44,239 nt of DNA from Rhodospirillales bacterium (GTDB taxonomy: Bacteria; Pseudomonadota; Alphaproteobacteria; ATCC43930; CGMCC-115725): assembly GCA_019689675.1 (NCBI GenBank), contig JADGGZ010000007.1, positions 1 through 44,239 on the forward strand, in the 5' to 3' direction. Position numbers and translations under genes: made by a program. The notes under the pieces are model-generated. The model saw nothing but the letters and a program-made list of their open reading frames with translations. It was not told the origin of the DNA and did no database searches. Shown piece after piece: positions 1 through 8,999 of the stretch. How positions within the stretch are numbered: the first letter of the stretch is position 1; every line of letters begins with the position of its first letter.

Positions 1-1
1 C

Positions 2-1864
2 CTCCTCGCAGAAGGCAGCCATCTGCGGAGCTACGAGAAGCTCGGCGCGCACCCGACCGAGCTGGAGGGTGTCTCGGGAGTCGCCTTCGCGGTCTGGGCG
101 CCGAACGCCCGCCGGGTCAGCGTCATCGGCGATTTCAACGGCTGGGACGGGCGGCGCCATCCGATGCGCTTCCACCCCGCCTGCGGTGTGTGGGAAATCT
201 TTTTGCCCGATGTCGCGCCGGGCGACGTCTACAAATACGAAATCCTCGGCCATCACGGCGCCCTCCTGCCGCTCAAGGCCGATCCGTACGCGGCCCAGGC
301 GGAGCGGCCGCCGCGCACCGCATCGATCGTCGCGGCGCCCACGCGCCATGCCTGGGGCGACGAGGACTGGATGGCGCGGCGCCACGAGCGCAACGATCGG
401 ACGGCGCCGATATCGATCTACGAAGTCCATCTCGGCTCCTGGCGGCGCAAGCCCGAAGAGGGTGGGCGCTATCTCGGCTACCGGGAGCTCGCGCAGGAGC
501 TCGTGCCTTACGTGCGCGATCTCGGCTTCACCCATATCGAGCTTTTGCCGATCACCGAGTTCCCGTTCGACGGGTCGTGGGGCTATCAGCCGATCGGCCT
601 CTTCGCGCCGACGAGCCGCTTCGGCGCCCCCGATGATTTCCGCTTCTTCGTCGATGCTTGCCACCGCGAAGGCATCGCGCTCTTCCTCGACTGGGTCCCC
701 GGACATTTCCCGACAGATCCGCACGGCCTCGCGCGCTTCGACGGCACGGCGCTCTACGAGCACGAAGACTGGCGGCAGGGCTTCCACAAGGATTGGAACA
801 CGCTCATCTACAATTACGGCCGGCGTGAGGTGGCGAACTTTCTCCTCTCCTCGGCGCTGTCCTGGTACGACCGCTATCACATCGACGGAATCCGCGTCGA
901 CGCGGTCGCCTCGATGCTCTATCTCGACTACAGTCGCAAGGAAGGCGAATGGATCCCGAACCGCTACGGCGGGCGGGAGAATCTCGAGGCGATCGACTTC
1001 CTGAAGCGCTTCAACGAGCTCTCGTACGGAATGTACCCTGGCATCGCGACGGCGGCGGAGGAGTCGACCGCCTGGCCGGGCGTGTCGCGGCCCGTCCACC
1101 TCGGCGGACTCGGCTTCGGCTACAAGTGGAACATGGGCTGGATGCACGACACGCTCCGCTACATGTCGAAGGATCCGATACACCGCAAGCACCACCACAA
1201 CGACCTGACCTTCGGCCTCCTCTACGCGTTCAGCGAGAACTTCATCCTGCCCCTCAGTCACGACGAGGTCGTTCACGGCAAGGGCTCGCTTTTGGGCCGC
1301 ATGCCCGGGGACGAGTGGCAGCGCTTCGCCAATCTGCGCGCCTACTACGCCTTCATGTGGACCCACCCCGGCAAGAAGCTGCTCTTCATGGGCGGCGAGT
1401 TCGGGCAGAGCGCGGAGTGGAACCACGACCGGAGTCTCGACTGGCACCTCCTGCAATACCCGGTGCATCGCGGGGTGCAGCTTCTCGTTCGCGACCTCAA
1501 CCGGCTCTATCGCGAGCTGAAGGCGCTGCACGAGCTCGACTGCGAGCCGGACGGCTTCCAGTGGATCGACGCCGCCAACTGGGAGCAGAGCACGCTCTCG
1601 TATCTGCGCCGCGGGCGCGGGCCGCGCGACGTTGCGCTCGTCGTCTGCAACTTCACCCCGGTGCCGCGCGAGAATTACCGCGTCGGCTGCCCCTACGGGG
1701 GCGGCTGGCGCGAGCGCCTCAACACCGACGCGCGCGAATACGGCGGCAGCGGAGTCGGAAACGCCGGCTGGGCCGAGGCCGAGGACGTTCCCTTCCACGG
1801 CCAGCCGCACTCGCTCGCGCTCCGCCTGCCGCCGCTCGGCACGGTGGTGCTGACGCCGGCGTAG
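2..1864 (+). CDS. glgB: 1,4-alpha-glucan branching enzyme, 5' end cut off by window edge
   Basis: Cytoplasmic GH13 enzyme that makes alpha-1,6 branches in glycogen. The frame is open from the first bases of the window, so the start lies upstream. About 620 residues are visible of a family usually 700-750 long. The N-terminal part shows the CBM48-type beta-sandwich ([20 protein letters not shown]). The catalytic barrel follows with the family motifs: DGIRVDAV with the nucleophile Asp codon at 899-901, the acid Glu region TAAEEST, and [13 protein letters not shown]. The C-terminal beta domain ends normally at a TAG stop. No other glycogen gene is in the window; partners, if any, lie upstream. 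Identification is firm. Confidence 0.96.
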   Translation, partial: LLAEGSHLRSYEKLGAHPTELEGVSGVAFAVWAPNARRVSVIGDFNGWDGRRHPMRFHPACGVWEIFLPDVAPGDVYKYEILGHHGALLPLKADPYAAQAERPPRTASIVAAPTRHAWGDEDWMARRHERNDRTAPISIYEVHLGSWRRKPEEGGRYLGYRELAQELVPYVRDLGFTHIELLPITEFPFDGSWGYQPIGLFAPTSRFGAPDDFRFFVDACHREGIALFLDWVPGHFPTDPHGLARFDGTALYEHEDWRQGFHKDWNTLIYNYGRREVANFLLSSALSWYDRYHIDGIRVDAVASMLYLDYSRKEGEWIPNRYGGRENLEAIDFLKRFNELSYGMYPGIATAAEESTAWPGVSRPVHLGGLGFGYKWNMGWMHDTLRYMSKDPIHRKHHHNDLTFGLLYAFSENFILPLSHDEVVHGKGSLLGRMPGDEWQRFANLRAYYAFMWTHPGKKLLFMGGEFGQSAEWNHDRSLDWHLLQYPVHRGVQLLVRDLNRLYRELKALHELDCEPDGFQWIDAANWEQSTLSYLRRGRGPRDVALVVCNFTPVPRENYRVGCPYGGGWRERLNTDAREYGGSGVGNAGWAEAEDVPFHGQPHSLALRLPPLGTVVLTPA

Positions 1865-1968
1865 CCGCAGACGAGACACCAAACCCCGTAATCTGCCTTC
1901 GACCGGGATGGACGCGTTCCACGACCCGGGTATGCTTTCCCGCCTCGCGACGACACCGGGTGGAATCG

Positions 1969-4296
1969 ATGGATTGGAGCGTGCAGAGATTCGGCATCGG
2001 GCAGCCGGTTCCGCGGACCGAGGATCCCGTGCTCGTGCAGGGGCGCGGCCGCTACACCGACGACCTCGCGCTTCCCGGACAAGCCTACGCGGCCATTGTC
2101 CGCAGCCCGGTGGCGCACGGCGTTCTGCGTGGGATCGGCACGACGGCCGCGAGGACGTCGCCCGGCGTGCTCGGCGTCTGGACCGGCGCGGATCTCGAGG
2201 CCGCTGGATACGGCAGCCTCAAATGCGCGGTGAACTTTCCCAATCGCGACGGCTCGCCGATGCGGAAGCCGAGGCGTCCGGCACTCGCCGTCGACAAGGT
2301 TCGCTGGGTCGGCGACCCGGTCGCCATCGTCGTGGCCGAAAGCCCTGCCGCCGCGAAGGACGCGGCCGAGCTCGTCGAGCTCGACATCGACCCTCTTCCG
2401 GCGGTCACGCGCGCACGCGAGGCGGCATCGCCGGGCGCGCCGGTCCTCTACGACGAGGTCCCGGACAACGTCGTTCTCGACTACCACTACGGAGACGCGC
2501 AGAAGGTCGCCGAAGCATTCGCCCGGGCCGCGCACGTGACCCGGCTCGAGCTCGTCAACAACCGGGTCGTCGTCTCGGCGATGGAGCCGCGCGCCGCGAT
2601 CGGCTCGATCGAGAACGGGCGCTGGGTGCTCCGCGTGGGCTGCCAAGGCGTCTTCGGACTTCGGGCAGGCATGGCCGACATCCTCGGCGTTCCGCCCGAG
2701 AAGGTGCGAATTCTCACCGGGAATGTCGGCGGCTCCTTCGGCATGAAGGCGGCGCCTTATCCCGAGTACGTCGCGATCCTCCACGCCGCGAAAATGCTGG
2801 GCCGCCCCGTCAAATGGACCGACGAGCGCTCCGGCAGCTTTCTCTCCGATCAGCACGGGCGCGACCACGAGGCGACAGCCGAGCTCGCGCTCGACGCCGA
2901 AGGACGTTTCCTCGCCGTCCGGATCGTCAACTACGGCAACATGGGCGCCTATCTCGGGACCGTCGCACCGCTGATGCCGACGCTCAACATCGTCAAGAAC
3001 ACGGTCAGCGTCTACGCGACGCCGCTCATCGAGGTCGCGACCAAGTGCCTCCTCACCAACACGACGCCGGTGAGCGCCTATCGCGGAGCCGGGCGCCCCG
3101 AGGGCAATTACTTCATGGAGCGCCTCATCGACGCGGCGGCGCGCGAGATGGGGATCGACCGGCTCGAGCTGCGCCGGCGCAATCACATAAGGCCGGAGCA
3201 GATGCCGTACGCCGCGCCCTCCGGGATGACTTACGACAGCGGTGATTTTCCGGCCGTGTTCGAGGCGGCGGTCGCGGCCGCCGACTGGGACGGGTTTCCG
3301 GCTCGCCGCGAAGCGAGCCGGGCGAAGGGAAAGCTGCGCGGCCGCGGCATCGGCAGCTATCTCGAAGTGACCGCGCCCCCCAACCCCGAGATGGGCGGCA
3401 TCCGGTTCGAGCCGGACGGGACGGTGACGATCCTCACCGGGACGCTCGACTACGGTCAGGGCCACGCGGCGCCGTTCGCCCAGGTTCTGTCCGATCGACT
3501 CGGCATTCCGTTCGAGCGCATTCGTCTGCTGCAGGGCGACAGCGACCAGCTCGTCGCCGGCGGCGGGACGGGCGGCTCGCGGTCGATCACCGCGAGCGGC
3601 CAGGCGATCGACGAGGCGAGCCGCGCGGTGATCGAGAAGGGAAAGCAGGCGGCCGCGCATTTCCTCGAAGCTTCGGTCGCGGACATCGAATTCGCGCATG
3701 GCCGCTTCACGATCGCCGGCACCGACCGGTCGATCGACATCCTGGAGCTTGCCGAACGACTGCGGCGCGCAGGGCCCCTGCCCGAGGGCGTGCCGGCATC
3801 GCTCGACGTCAGCCACGTGACGAAGCCGATCCCCTCCGCATTCCCCAATGGCTGCCATGTCGCCGAGGTCGAGATCGACCCCGAAACCGGCGTGGTGACG
3901 ATCGCGCGCTACGAGTCGGTGAACGACTTTGGGACGATCGTCAACCCGCTCCTGGTCGAAGGCCAGGTGCATGGCGGCATCGTGCAGGGCATAGGGCAGG
4001 CGCTGATGGAGCGTACCGTCTACGACGACGAGGGGCAGCTCCTCACCGGGTCGTACATGGACTACGCGCTGCCGCGCGCCGAAGACGTCATCAATCTCTC
4101 GTTCCGCAGCCATCCGGTGCCGGCGAAGACCAACGCGCTCGGCACCAAGGGATGCGGCGAGGCCGGCTGTGCGGGCTCGCTCTCCTCGGTCATGAATGCC
4201 GTGATCGACGCGCTTTCCGAGCTCGGCGTCACGCATATCGACATGCCGGCGACACCCGCCCGGATCTGGGCAGCGATCGAGGTGGCGCGCCGCTGA
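1969..4296 (+). CDS. Xanthine dehydrogenase family, molybdopterin-binding large subunit (CoxL-like, form II motif)
   Basis: Large catalytic subunit (775 aa) of a molybdenum hydroxylase, which normally acts with a medium FAD subunit and a small 2Fe-2S subunit. The N-terminus (GQPVPRTEDPVLVQGRGRY) is typical of CO-dehydrogenase-like large subunits. At residues 370-376 the motif is AYRGAGR, the signature of the so-called form II group. True CO dehydrogenases have AYxCSFR, so CO oxidation is not predicted. The conserved active-site Glu lies in KGCGEAG (about E731). The frame stays open well upstream into glgB, but homology starts at the ATG at 1969. No medium or small subunit gene is adjacent, so the partners must be elsewhere, or the protein works alone. 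Substrate unknown, probably a heterocycle or aldehyde. Confidence 0.9.
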   Translation: MDWSVQRFGIGQPVPRTEDPVLVQGRGRYTDDLALPGQAYAAIVRSPVAHGVLRGIGTTAARTSPGVLGVWTGADLEAAGYGSLKCAVNFPNRDGSPMRKPRRPALAVDKVRWVGDPVAIVVAESPAAAKDAAELVELDIDPLPAVTRAREAASPGAPVLYDEVPDNVVLDYHYGDAQKVAEAFARAAHVTRLELVNNRVVVSAMEPRAAIGSIENGRWVLRVGCQGVFGLRAGMADILGVPPEKVRILTGNVGGSFGMKAAPYPEYVAILHAAKMLGRPVKWTDERSGSFLSDQHGRDHEATAELALDAEGRFLAVRIVNYGNMGAYLGTVAPLMPTLNIVKNTVSVYATPLIEVATKCLLTNTTPVSAYRGAGRPEGNYFMERLIDAAAREMGIDRLELRRRNHIRPEQMPYAAPSGMTYDSGDFPAVFEAAVAAADWDGFPARREASRAKGKLRGRGIGSYLEVTAPPNPEMGGIRFEPDGTVTILTGTLDYGQGHAAPFAQVLSDRLGIPFERIRLLQGDSDQLVAGGGTGGSRSITASGQAIDEASRAVIEKGKQAAAHFLEASVADIEFAHGRFTIAGTDRSIDILELAERLRRAGPLPEGVPASLDVSHVTKPIPSAFPNGCHVAEVEIDPETGVVTIARYESVNDFGTIVNPLLVEGQVHGGIVQGIGQALMERTVYDDEGQLLTGSYMDYALPRAEDVINLSFRSHPVPAKTNALGTKGCGEAGCAGSLSSVMNAVIDALSELGVTHIDMPATPARIWAAIEVARR

Positions 4297-4330
4297 CGCC
4301 CAAGTCGGGCGCGACCCGCGCGCGTGGTCC

Positions 4331-4361
4331 TTGTCAATCGGCCGTCCGCGGAGTCTAGAAT
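4331..4361 (+). promoter_or_regulatory. Possible sigma70-type promoter for the liv operon
   Basis: TTGTCA at 4331-4336 and TAGAAT at 4356-4361 resemble -35 and -10 hexamers with a 19-bp spacer, slightly longer than ideal. They lie about 60 bp before the livK start, in the 123-bp gap that follows the previous gene. Weak evidence, by eye only. Confidence 0.35.
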
Positions 4362-4419
4362 GTCGGCAAGAAGTCGAGCCGTACGCGGCGCGACAAATGA
4401 TCGGAGGGAAGCCAAGAAG

Positions 4420-5652
4420 ATGAAAAGACGGACCATTCTCGGCGCCGGTCTCGCTGCCGCGCTGCTCGCCGGCGCGGCGCCAAGCGCCTTCGCCCAGGCC
4501 GACAAACCGATCCTCATCGGCGTCAACACCGCGCTGCAGCTTCAGGTAGGGCGCGACGCCGTGAACGCCGTCAAGATGGCGATCGACGAAATCAACGAGA
4601 AGGGCGGCGTCCTCGGACGAAAGCTCGAGATGGTGACGGCCGACGAAGGCGAGGCGGCGACGGAGGGACCCAAGGTGGGAATCGCCGCGGTCAACAAGCT
4701 GACCGGCGACAACAAGGTCGACGTGCTGATCGGCGGCTACGACAGCGGCGTCACTCTCGCCGAGCTGCCGCATATCAGCCGCGCCAAGACGATCTTTCTC
4801 GGGATCGGCTCCGCCTCGCCGGCGATCCAGGCGAAGGTCAAAGAGAACTACGATCAGTACAAGTACATCTTCCGTGTGAACCCGATCAATTCGGCGAAGC
4901 AGGCTCAGGGCCTGCTCGACTTCATCTCGGGAAAGCTCGCCGGCGAGCTCGGCTACAAGAAGATCTCGATTATCGGCGAGAATGCGAAATGGGTCCAGGA
5001 CATGGTCCCGATGCTGAAGAAGGGGGCGATCGATGCCGGGCTCGAGGTGCCGATGGCCGAGTTCTTCGATCCCCAGACGGCAGACTTCTCGCCGATCTTT
5101 TCGAAGGTGAAGGAGAACGGCTCGCAGTACCTTCTCGTGATCCTCAGCCACGCGGCCTCTGACGTGTTCGTCAAGCAGTGGTACGATGCGAAGGTGCCGG
5201 TGCCGATCGGCGGTATCGACGTGAAGAGCCAGGACGCCAATTTCTTCGAGCGCGTCGGCGGCAAGTCGATCAGCGAAGTGACGACCAACTTCGTCCTGCG
5301 CGCGCCGCTCACCCCGAAGACGGTGCCCTGGTGGGACAAGTTCGTGAAGCTCTACGGCACGCCGCCGGTCTACACGGCCTCGGGCGCCTACGATGCGGTC
5401 TACATCTACAAGGAGGCCGTCGAGCGCGCGAAAACCACCAAGACCGATGACGTCATCAAGGCGCTCGAAAAGACCGACTATGTCGGCGTTCGCGGCCGCG
5501 TCGTCTTCGACGAGCTGCACGAGGTGAAGGACGGGCCCGGCTACGTCAACGAGCTCTTCGTCCAATGGCAGGAAGGCGGCAAGCGCGTCGTCGTCTGGCC
5601 GAAGGAGCTCGCGGCCGGCAACAAGATGATCAACCCGCCCTGGCTCCAGTAG
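4420..5652 (+). CDS. livK: ABC transporter periplasmic substrate-binding protein, branched-chain amino acid type
   Basis: A 410-aa periplasmic receptor (Peripla_BP_6/LivK family) for an ABC importer. The start at 4420 is supported by a GGAGGG Shine-Dalgarno sequence at 4403-4408 and gives a clean signal peptide (basic MKRR, hydrophobic core, cleavage after AFA). The mature part begins with the family's ILIGVNTALQLQVGRDAVNAV segment region and contains a long two-lobe fold. First gene of a five-gene cassette with two permeases and two ATPases. Liv-family receptors bind many ligands besides branched-chain amino acids, including amides, urea and aromatic acids, so the substrate is not assigned. 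Confidence 0.93.
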   Translation: MKRRTILGAGLAAALLAGAAPSAFAQADKPILIGVNTALQLQVGRDAVNAVKMAIDEINEKGGVLGRKLEMVTADEGEAATEGPKVGIAAVNKLTGDNKVDVLIGGYDSGVTLAELPHISRAKTIFLGIGSASPAIQAKVKENYDQYKYIFRVNPINSAKQAQGLLDFISGKLAGELGYKKISIIGENAKWVQDMVPMLKKGAIDAGLEVPMAEFFDPQTADFSPIFSKVKENGSQYLLVILSHAASDVFVKQWYDAKVPVPIGGIDVKSQDANFFERVGGKSISEVTTNFVLRAPLTPKTVPWWDKFVKLYGTPPVYTASGAYDAVYIYKEAVERAKTTKTDDVIKALEKTDYVGVRGRVVFDELHEVKDGPGYVNELFVQWQEGGKRVVVWPKELAAGNKMINPPWLQ

Positions 5653-5674
5653 GCGGAGCAAAGCCGCGGTGATG

Positions 5675-5707
5675 GCCCCGCCCCGCCGCTATGACGGCGG
5701 GCGGGGC
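5675..5707 (+). terminator. Strong GC hairpin between livK and livH
   Basis: Arms at 5675-5688 and 5695-5707 pair along about 13 bp of G-C with one bulged C and a 6-nt loop (CTATGA). It starts 23 bp after the livK stop and ends 35 bp before livH. There is no U-tract, so it looks less like a full terminator than a partial terminator or mRNA-stabilising stem. Such a stem would keep receptor mRNA more abundant than permease mRNA, as is known for other ABC operons. Confidence 0.6.
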
Positions 5708-5742
5708 AGCCGCGTCGCCAGACCCCGAACCTTCGTCGGAAC

Positions 5743-6597
5743 GTGATCGAAATCCTCGTCTACGGCGCCGTCATCAGCGCCATTTACGCCATGCTGGCGG
5801 TCGGCTTCACGCTGATCTTCGGCGTCGCCCGCATCCTCAACCTCGCGCACGGCGCGTTCTACGCGCTCGGCGCCTACACGGTCTACGCGCTCACCGCGAA
5901 TTTGCACGTGCCGCTCCTCGTCGCAGCGGCGATCGCGGTCGTCGGCGTCGGATTGTTCGGCGTCGCGGTGGAGCGGGTGCTGGTGCGCCCCCTCCGCCGC
6001 TCGCAGCTCGCCGTGCTGATGATCACCCTCTCGGTCGGCCTCATGGTGGAGCAGGTCCTGCTCCTCACCTTCGGTTCCGAGGCGCGCAACGTGCCTTCGA
6101 TGGTCGAGGGCGCCTACGAGATTCTCGGCGCCGACATCAGCGCGCAGCGACTCCTCGCCCTCGCGGCCAGCATCGTCATCCTCGCCGGGCTCTGGCTCTT
6201 CATGCAGCACACGCGCCTCGGCTCGGCGATCCTCGCCATCTCGCAGGACGCCGAGGCCGCGCGCTACATGGGAATCCCCAGCGACCGCATCTACTCGATC
6301 GTGATGGGCATCTCGGCCGGCATCGCCGCCGCTGCCGGCGTGCTGGTCGCGCCGTTCCAGACCGTCATTCCGTCGATGGGGCTGCTGCCGCTCGTCAAGG
6401 CGTTTTCGATCGTCATCGTTGGCGGGCTCGGCTCGATCCCGGGCAGCATTCTCGGTGCGCTCCTCCTCGGCTACACGGAGACGCTGATCGCCTTCGAAGT
6501 CTCGATCGAGTGGTCGCAGATCGTTTCGGTGGCGGCCGTCCTCCTCACCCTCGTGCTGCGCCCGGCCGGGCTGCTCGGCAAGCGGGCGGCGTTCTGA
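5743..6597 (+). CDS. livH: ABC transporter permease, LivH family
   Basis: Inner-membrane permease of 284 aa with about eight hydrophobic segments. The family's signature start is clear: LAVGFTLIFGVARILNLAHG, followed by GAFYALGAY. The loop motif VGGLGSIPGS (around residues 225-235) is the segment that couples to the ATPases. The start codon is GTG at 5743, fixed by the family N-terminus. It pairs with LivM, which begins 3 bp after its stop. Confidence 0.93.
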   Translation: MIEILVYGAVISAIYAMLAVGFTLIFGVARILNLAHGAFYALGAYTVYALTANLHVPLLVAAAIAVVGVGLFGVAVERVLVRPLRRSQLAVLMITLSVGLMVEQVLLLTFGSEARNVPSMVEGAYEILGADISAQRLLALAASIVILAGLWLFMQHTRLGSAILAISQDAEAARYMGIPSDRIYSIVMGISAGIAAAAGVLVAPFQTVIPSMGLLPLVKAFSIVIVGGLGSIPGSILGALLLGYTETLIAFEVSIEWSQIVSVAAVLLTLVLRPAGLLGKRAAF

Positions 6598-6600
6598 GCG

Positions 6601-7563
6601 ATGCCGAAGATCTCGAAGATCGACCTTGCGGCCGCTTCCATCGTCTTCGCGGTGCTCGCGGCAATCCCGCTTTTCGGCGTCACCACCTACACGATCGGCG
6701 TCCTCACCGTCTGCGTCTGCTTCGCGATCTGGGCGGCGAGCTGGGACTTCATGTCGGGACTGACGGGACGGGAAAATTTCGGCCACTCCCTCTTCATCGG
6801 CATCGGCGGATACACGGCCGGATTCCTCAACGTCGAGTTCGGCTTCGATCCCTGGTGGAGCCTGCCCGCCGCGGCCCTGACCGCGGGCGTGTCGGCGATC
6901 CTCATCGGGTTTCCGACGCTGCGCCTGCGAGGTCCTTATTTCGCCCTCGCGATGCTCTCGGCCTCCACCGTGATGCAATACCTCGTCATCATCTTCTCCC
7001 AGGTGACGGGCGGGCAGGACGGGCTCAACGGGATCTTTCCGATCCTCGACTCGCAGCGCGACTACTACTGGCTGACCCTGTTCTTCCTCCTCGTCACCCT
7101 CATGGTGCTGAAAGCGCTGGCGCTGTCGCCCTGGGGTACGATCCTGCGCGCGATTCGCGGCGACGAGGCGACCTGTCAGGCCGCCGGCATCAACGTCACC
7201 TTCTACAAGATCGCCGCGCTCGTCATCAGCGCGGTCTTCGCCGGCTTGGGCGGTGCGCTCTACGCGCATTACCAGCTTCAGGTCGGGCCGGACCTCTTCG
7301 CCGTCATTCTCTCGATCAACATCATCATCATGGTCTATGTCGGCGGAATGGGGTCGATCTACGGCGCCGTCGGCGGCGCGCTCCTCCTCAACATCCTCAC
7401 CGAGTCGCTTCGTGCCTTCAGCGAGTACCGGCTCTGGATCTACACGCTGCTGCTGATGCTGATCCTCTTCTTCCTGCCGAACGGGCTGATCGCGCCGGCC
7501 TGGACGCGGATCCGCGATCGGCTCGCCCGGCCGCGCGAAAAGAAGCGGCAGGCGATCGCATGA
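6601..7563 (+). CDS. livM: ABC transporter permease, LivM family
   Basis: Second membrane subunit, 320 aa with many hydrophobic helices. LivM hallmarks include WDFMSGLTGRENFGHSLFIG near the start, the PTLRLRGPYFALAML segment, and VGGMGSIYGAVGGA as the coupling loop near residue 245. The C-terminus is basic (RPREKKRQAIA) and cytoplasmic. Its TGA overlaps the livG ATG (ATGA), so the ATPase is translationally coupled. Confidence 0.93.
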   Translation: MPKISKIDLAAASIVFAVLAAIPLFGVTTYTIGVLTVCVCFAIWAASWDFMSGLTGRENFGHSLFIGIGGYTAGFLNVEFGFDPWWSLPAAALTAGVSAILIGFPTLRLRGPYFALAMLSASTVMQYLVIIFSQVTGGQDGLNGIFPILDSQRDYYWLTLFFLLVTLMVLKALALSPWGTILRAIRGDEATCQAAGINVTFYKIAALVISAVFAGLGGALYAHYQLQVGPDLFAVILSINIIIMVYVGGMGSIYGAVGGALLLNILTESLRAFSEYRLWIYTLLLMLILFFLPNGLIAPAWTRIRDRLARPREKKRQAIA

Positions 7564-8303
7564 GCCTCTTGGAGGTAGACAACGTCTCGAAGCGGTTCGG
7601 CGGCCTCGCCGCGCTGAAGAACGTGTCGTTCACCGTCGAGGCCGGCGAGATCACCGGCATCCTCGGCCCCAACGGCGCCGGCAAGACGACGCTTTTCAAT
7701 CTTCTTTCCGGATTCCTGCCCGCCGACACCGGGCGTATCGCCTTCGACGGCCAGTCGATTCGCGGCCTCAAGCCGCACCGCATCGTCAACCGGGGTCTGG
7801 CCCGCACGTTCCAGCTGACGCGGCCGTTCTTCGGCATGACCGTCGTCGAGAACGTCATCGTCGGCTGCCTCGCGCCGCGCGTCAGGGATGTGCACGTTTC
7901 GACCGAGCGCCGCGCGCGTGAGATCCTCGACCAGGTCGGGCTCGGCCATGCCGCCGACGCGCTCGTCGACGTGCTTCCCTACGGCGACCTCCGCCGCCTC
8001 GAGATCGCGCGCGCGCTCGCGACGCGTCCGAAGCTCCTCCTCCTCGACGAGCCGTTCGCCGGACTCGGCACCAGCGAGATCGAGCCGCTCGCGACGCTGA
8101 TCCGGCGCCTGCACGACGAGGAGGGGCTGACGATCCTCATCATCGAGCACAAGCTGAGAGAGTTCATGCAGCTCGTCTCGCGCGTCATCGCGATGGATTT
8201 CGGCGAGATCATCATGACGGGGACGCCCGCCGAGACGGTTCGTCACCCCAGAGTCATCGAGGCCTATATCGGCAAGGCGGAGGCCGACGTTGCCGCTGCT
8301 TGA
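7560..8303 (+). CDS. livG: ABC transporter ATP-binding protein, LivG family
   Basis: Cytoplasmic ATPase of 247 aa. Walker A is GPNGAGKTT (around residues 36-44), Walker B is LLLLDEP, and the switch His is in IIEHKL. The ABC signature has the degenerate LivG form LPYGDLRRLEIARA instead of LSGGQ, which is normal for this subunit. The ATG at 7560 overlaps the livM stop, and its own end overlaps livF by 14 bp. It forms a heterodimer with LivF to drive import. Confidence 0.95.
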   Translation: MSLLEVDNVSKRFGGLAALKNVSFTVEAGEITGILGPNGAGKTTLFNLLSGFLPADTGRIAFDGQSIRGLKPHRIVNRGLARTFQLTRPFFGMTVVENVIVGCLAPRVRDVHVSTERRAREILDQVGLGHAADALVDVLPYGDLRRLEIARALATRPKLLLLDEPFAGLGTSEIEPLATLIRRLHDEEGLTILIIEHKLREFMQLVSRVIAMDFGEIIMTGTPAETVRHPRVIEAYIGKAEADVAAA

Positions 8304-8997
8304 GATCGAAGGGCTGGTCGTCCATTACGGCAAGGCCATCGCGCTCGAGGGCGTGACGCTCACGGTGGAGCCGGGCGAGCTCGTCGGCGTCCTCGGGCCC
8401 AACGGCGCGGGCAAGACCACTCTGCTCAAGGCCGTCTCGCGCGTCGTCCCGGCCTCGGGCCGCCTCTCCTTCAAGAACCGCGACCTCGGGCCGATGCCGG
8501 CACACAAGGTGGTCGGCGAAGGCATCTGCCACTGCCCGGAAGGGCGGCGGCTCTTTCCCGAGCTCACCGTGCTGAAGAACCTGATGCTCGGCGCCTATCT
8601 CCGCGACGACAAGGACGGGATCGCCGCCGACCTCGAGCGTGTCTACGGGCTTTTCCCGGTGCTGCGCGAGCGCCGCACCCAGCAGGCGAGCACGCTTTCG
8701 GGCGGAGAGCAGCAGATGGTTGCGATCGGCCGCGCGCTGATGGGCCGGCCTTCCCTCCTTCTTCTCGACGAGCCCTCGGTCGGGATCGCGCACCGGCTCA
8801 AGAACGAGATATTCCGCGCGATCCGTGACATCCGCGACAGCGGCACCGCGATCCTCCTCGTCGAGCAGGACGCCCGCTCGGCAATGGCTGTCGCCGACCG
8901 GATCTACGTGCTCGAGCACGGGCGGGTGACGCACGAAGGGACCCCCGCCTCGCTCGCCGACGACGACTCGATCCGCCAGGCGTATCTCGGCGTCTAG
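8290..8997 (+). CDS. livF: ABC transporter ATP-binding protein, LivF family
   Basis: Second ATPase of the cassette, 235 aa. It has Walker A GPNGAGKTT, the canonical signature LSGGEQQMVAIGRALM, Walker B LLLLDEPSVGI and the His switch region LLVEQD, where Gln replaces His as is usual in LivF. The start codon is TTG at 8290 inside the end of livG; the homology begins immediately there (MPLLEIEGLVVHYG), so an internal later start is unlikely. It ends 2 bp before the convergent flavoprotein gene. Confidence 0.94.
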   Translation: MPLLEIEGLVVHYGKAIALEGVTLTVEPGELVGVLGPNGAGKTTLLKAVSRVVPASGRLSFKNRDLGPMPAHKVVGEGICHCPEGRRLFPELTVLKNLMLGAYLRDDKDGIAADLERVYGLFPVLRERRTQQASTLSGGEQQMVAIGRALMGRPSLLLLDEPSVGIAHRLKNEIFRAIRDIRDSGTAILLVEQDARSAMAVADRIYVLEHGRVTHEGTPASLADDDSIRQAYLGV

Positions 8998-8999
8998 GA

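Noticed and set aside
949-1968. Upstream extension of the CoxL-like frame into glgB
   Set aside because: The extension is an Arg/Ala/Pro-rich shadow of glgB. Homology begins at the ATG at 1969.
1693-5661. A 1322-codon open frame on the minus strand
   Set aside because: It lies antisense to glgB, the CoxL-like gene and livK, all firmly identified. Long antisense frames are expected in GC-rich DNA, and the product is low-complexity (Arg, Asp, His, Val rich) with no recognisable domain.
5689-7269. A 526-codon minus-strand frame opposite livH and livM
   Set aside because: Charged, repetitive product typical of antisense to membrane protein genes; both permeases are clear.
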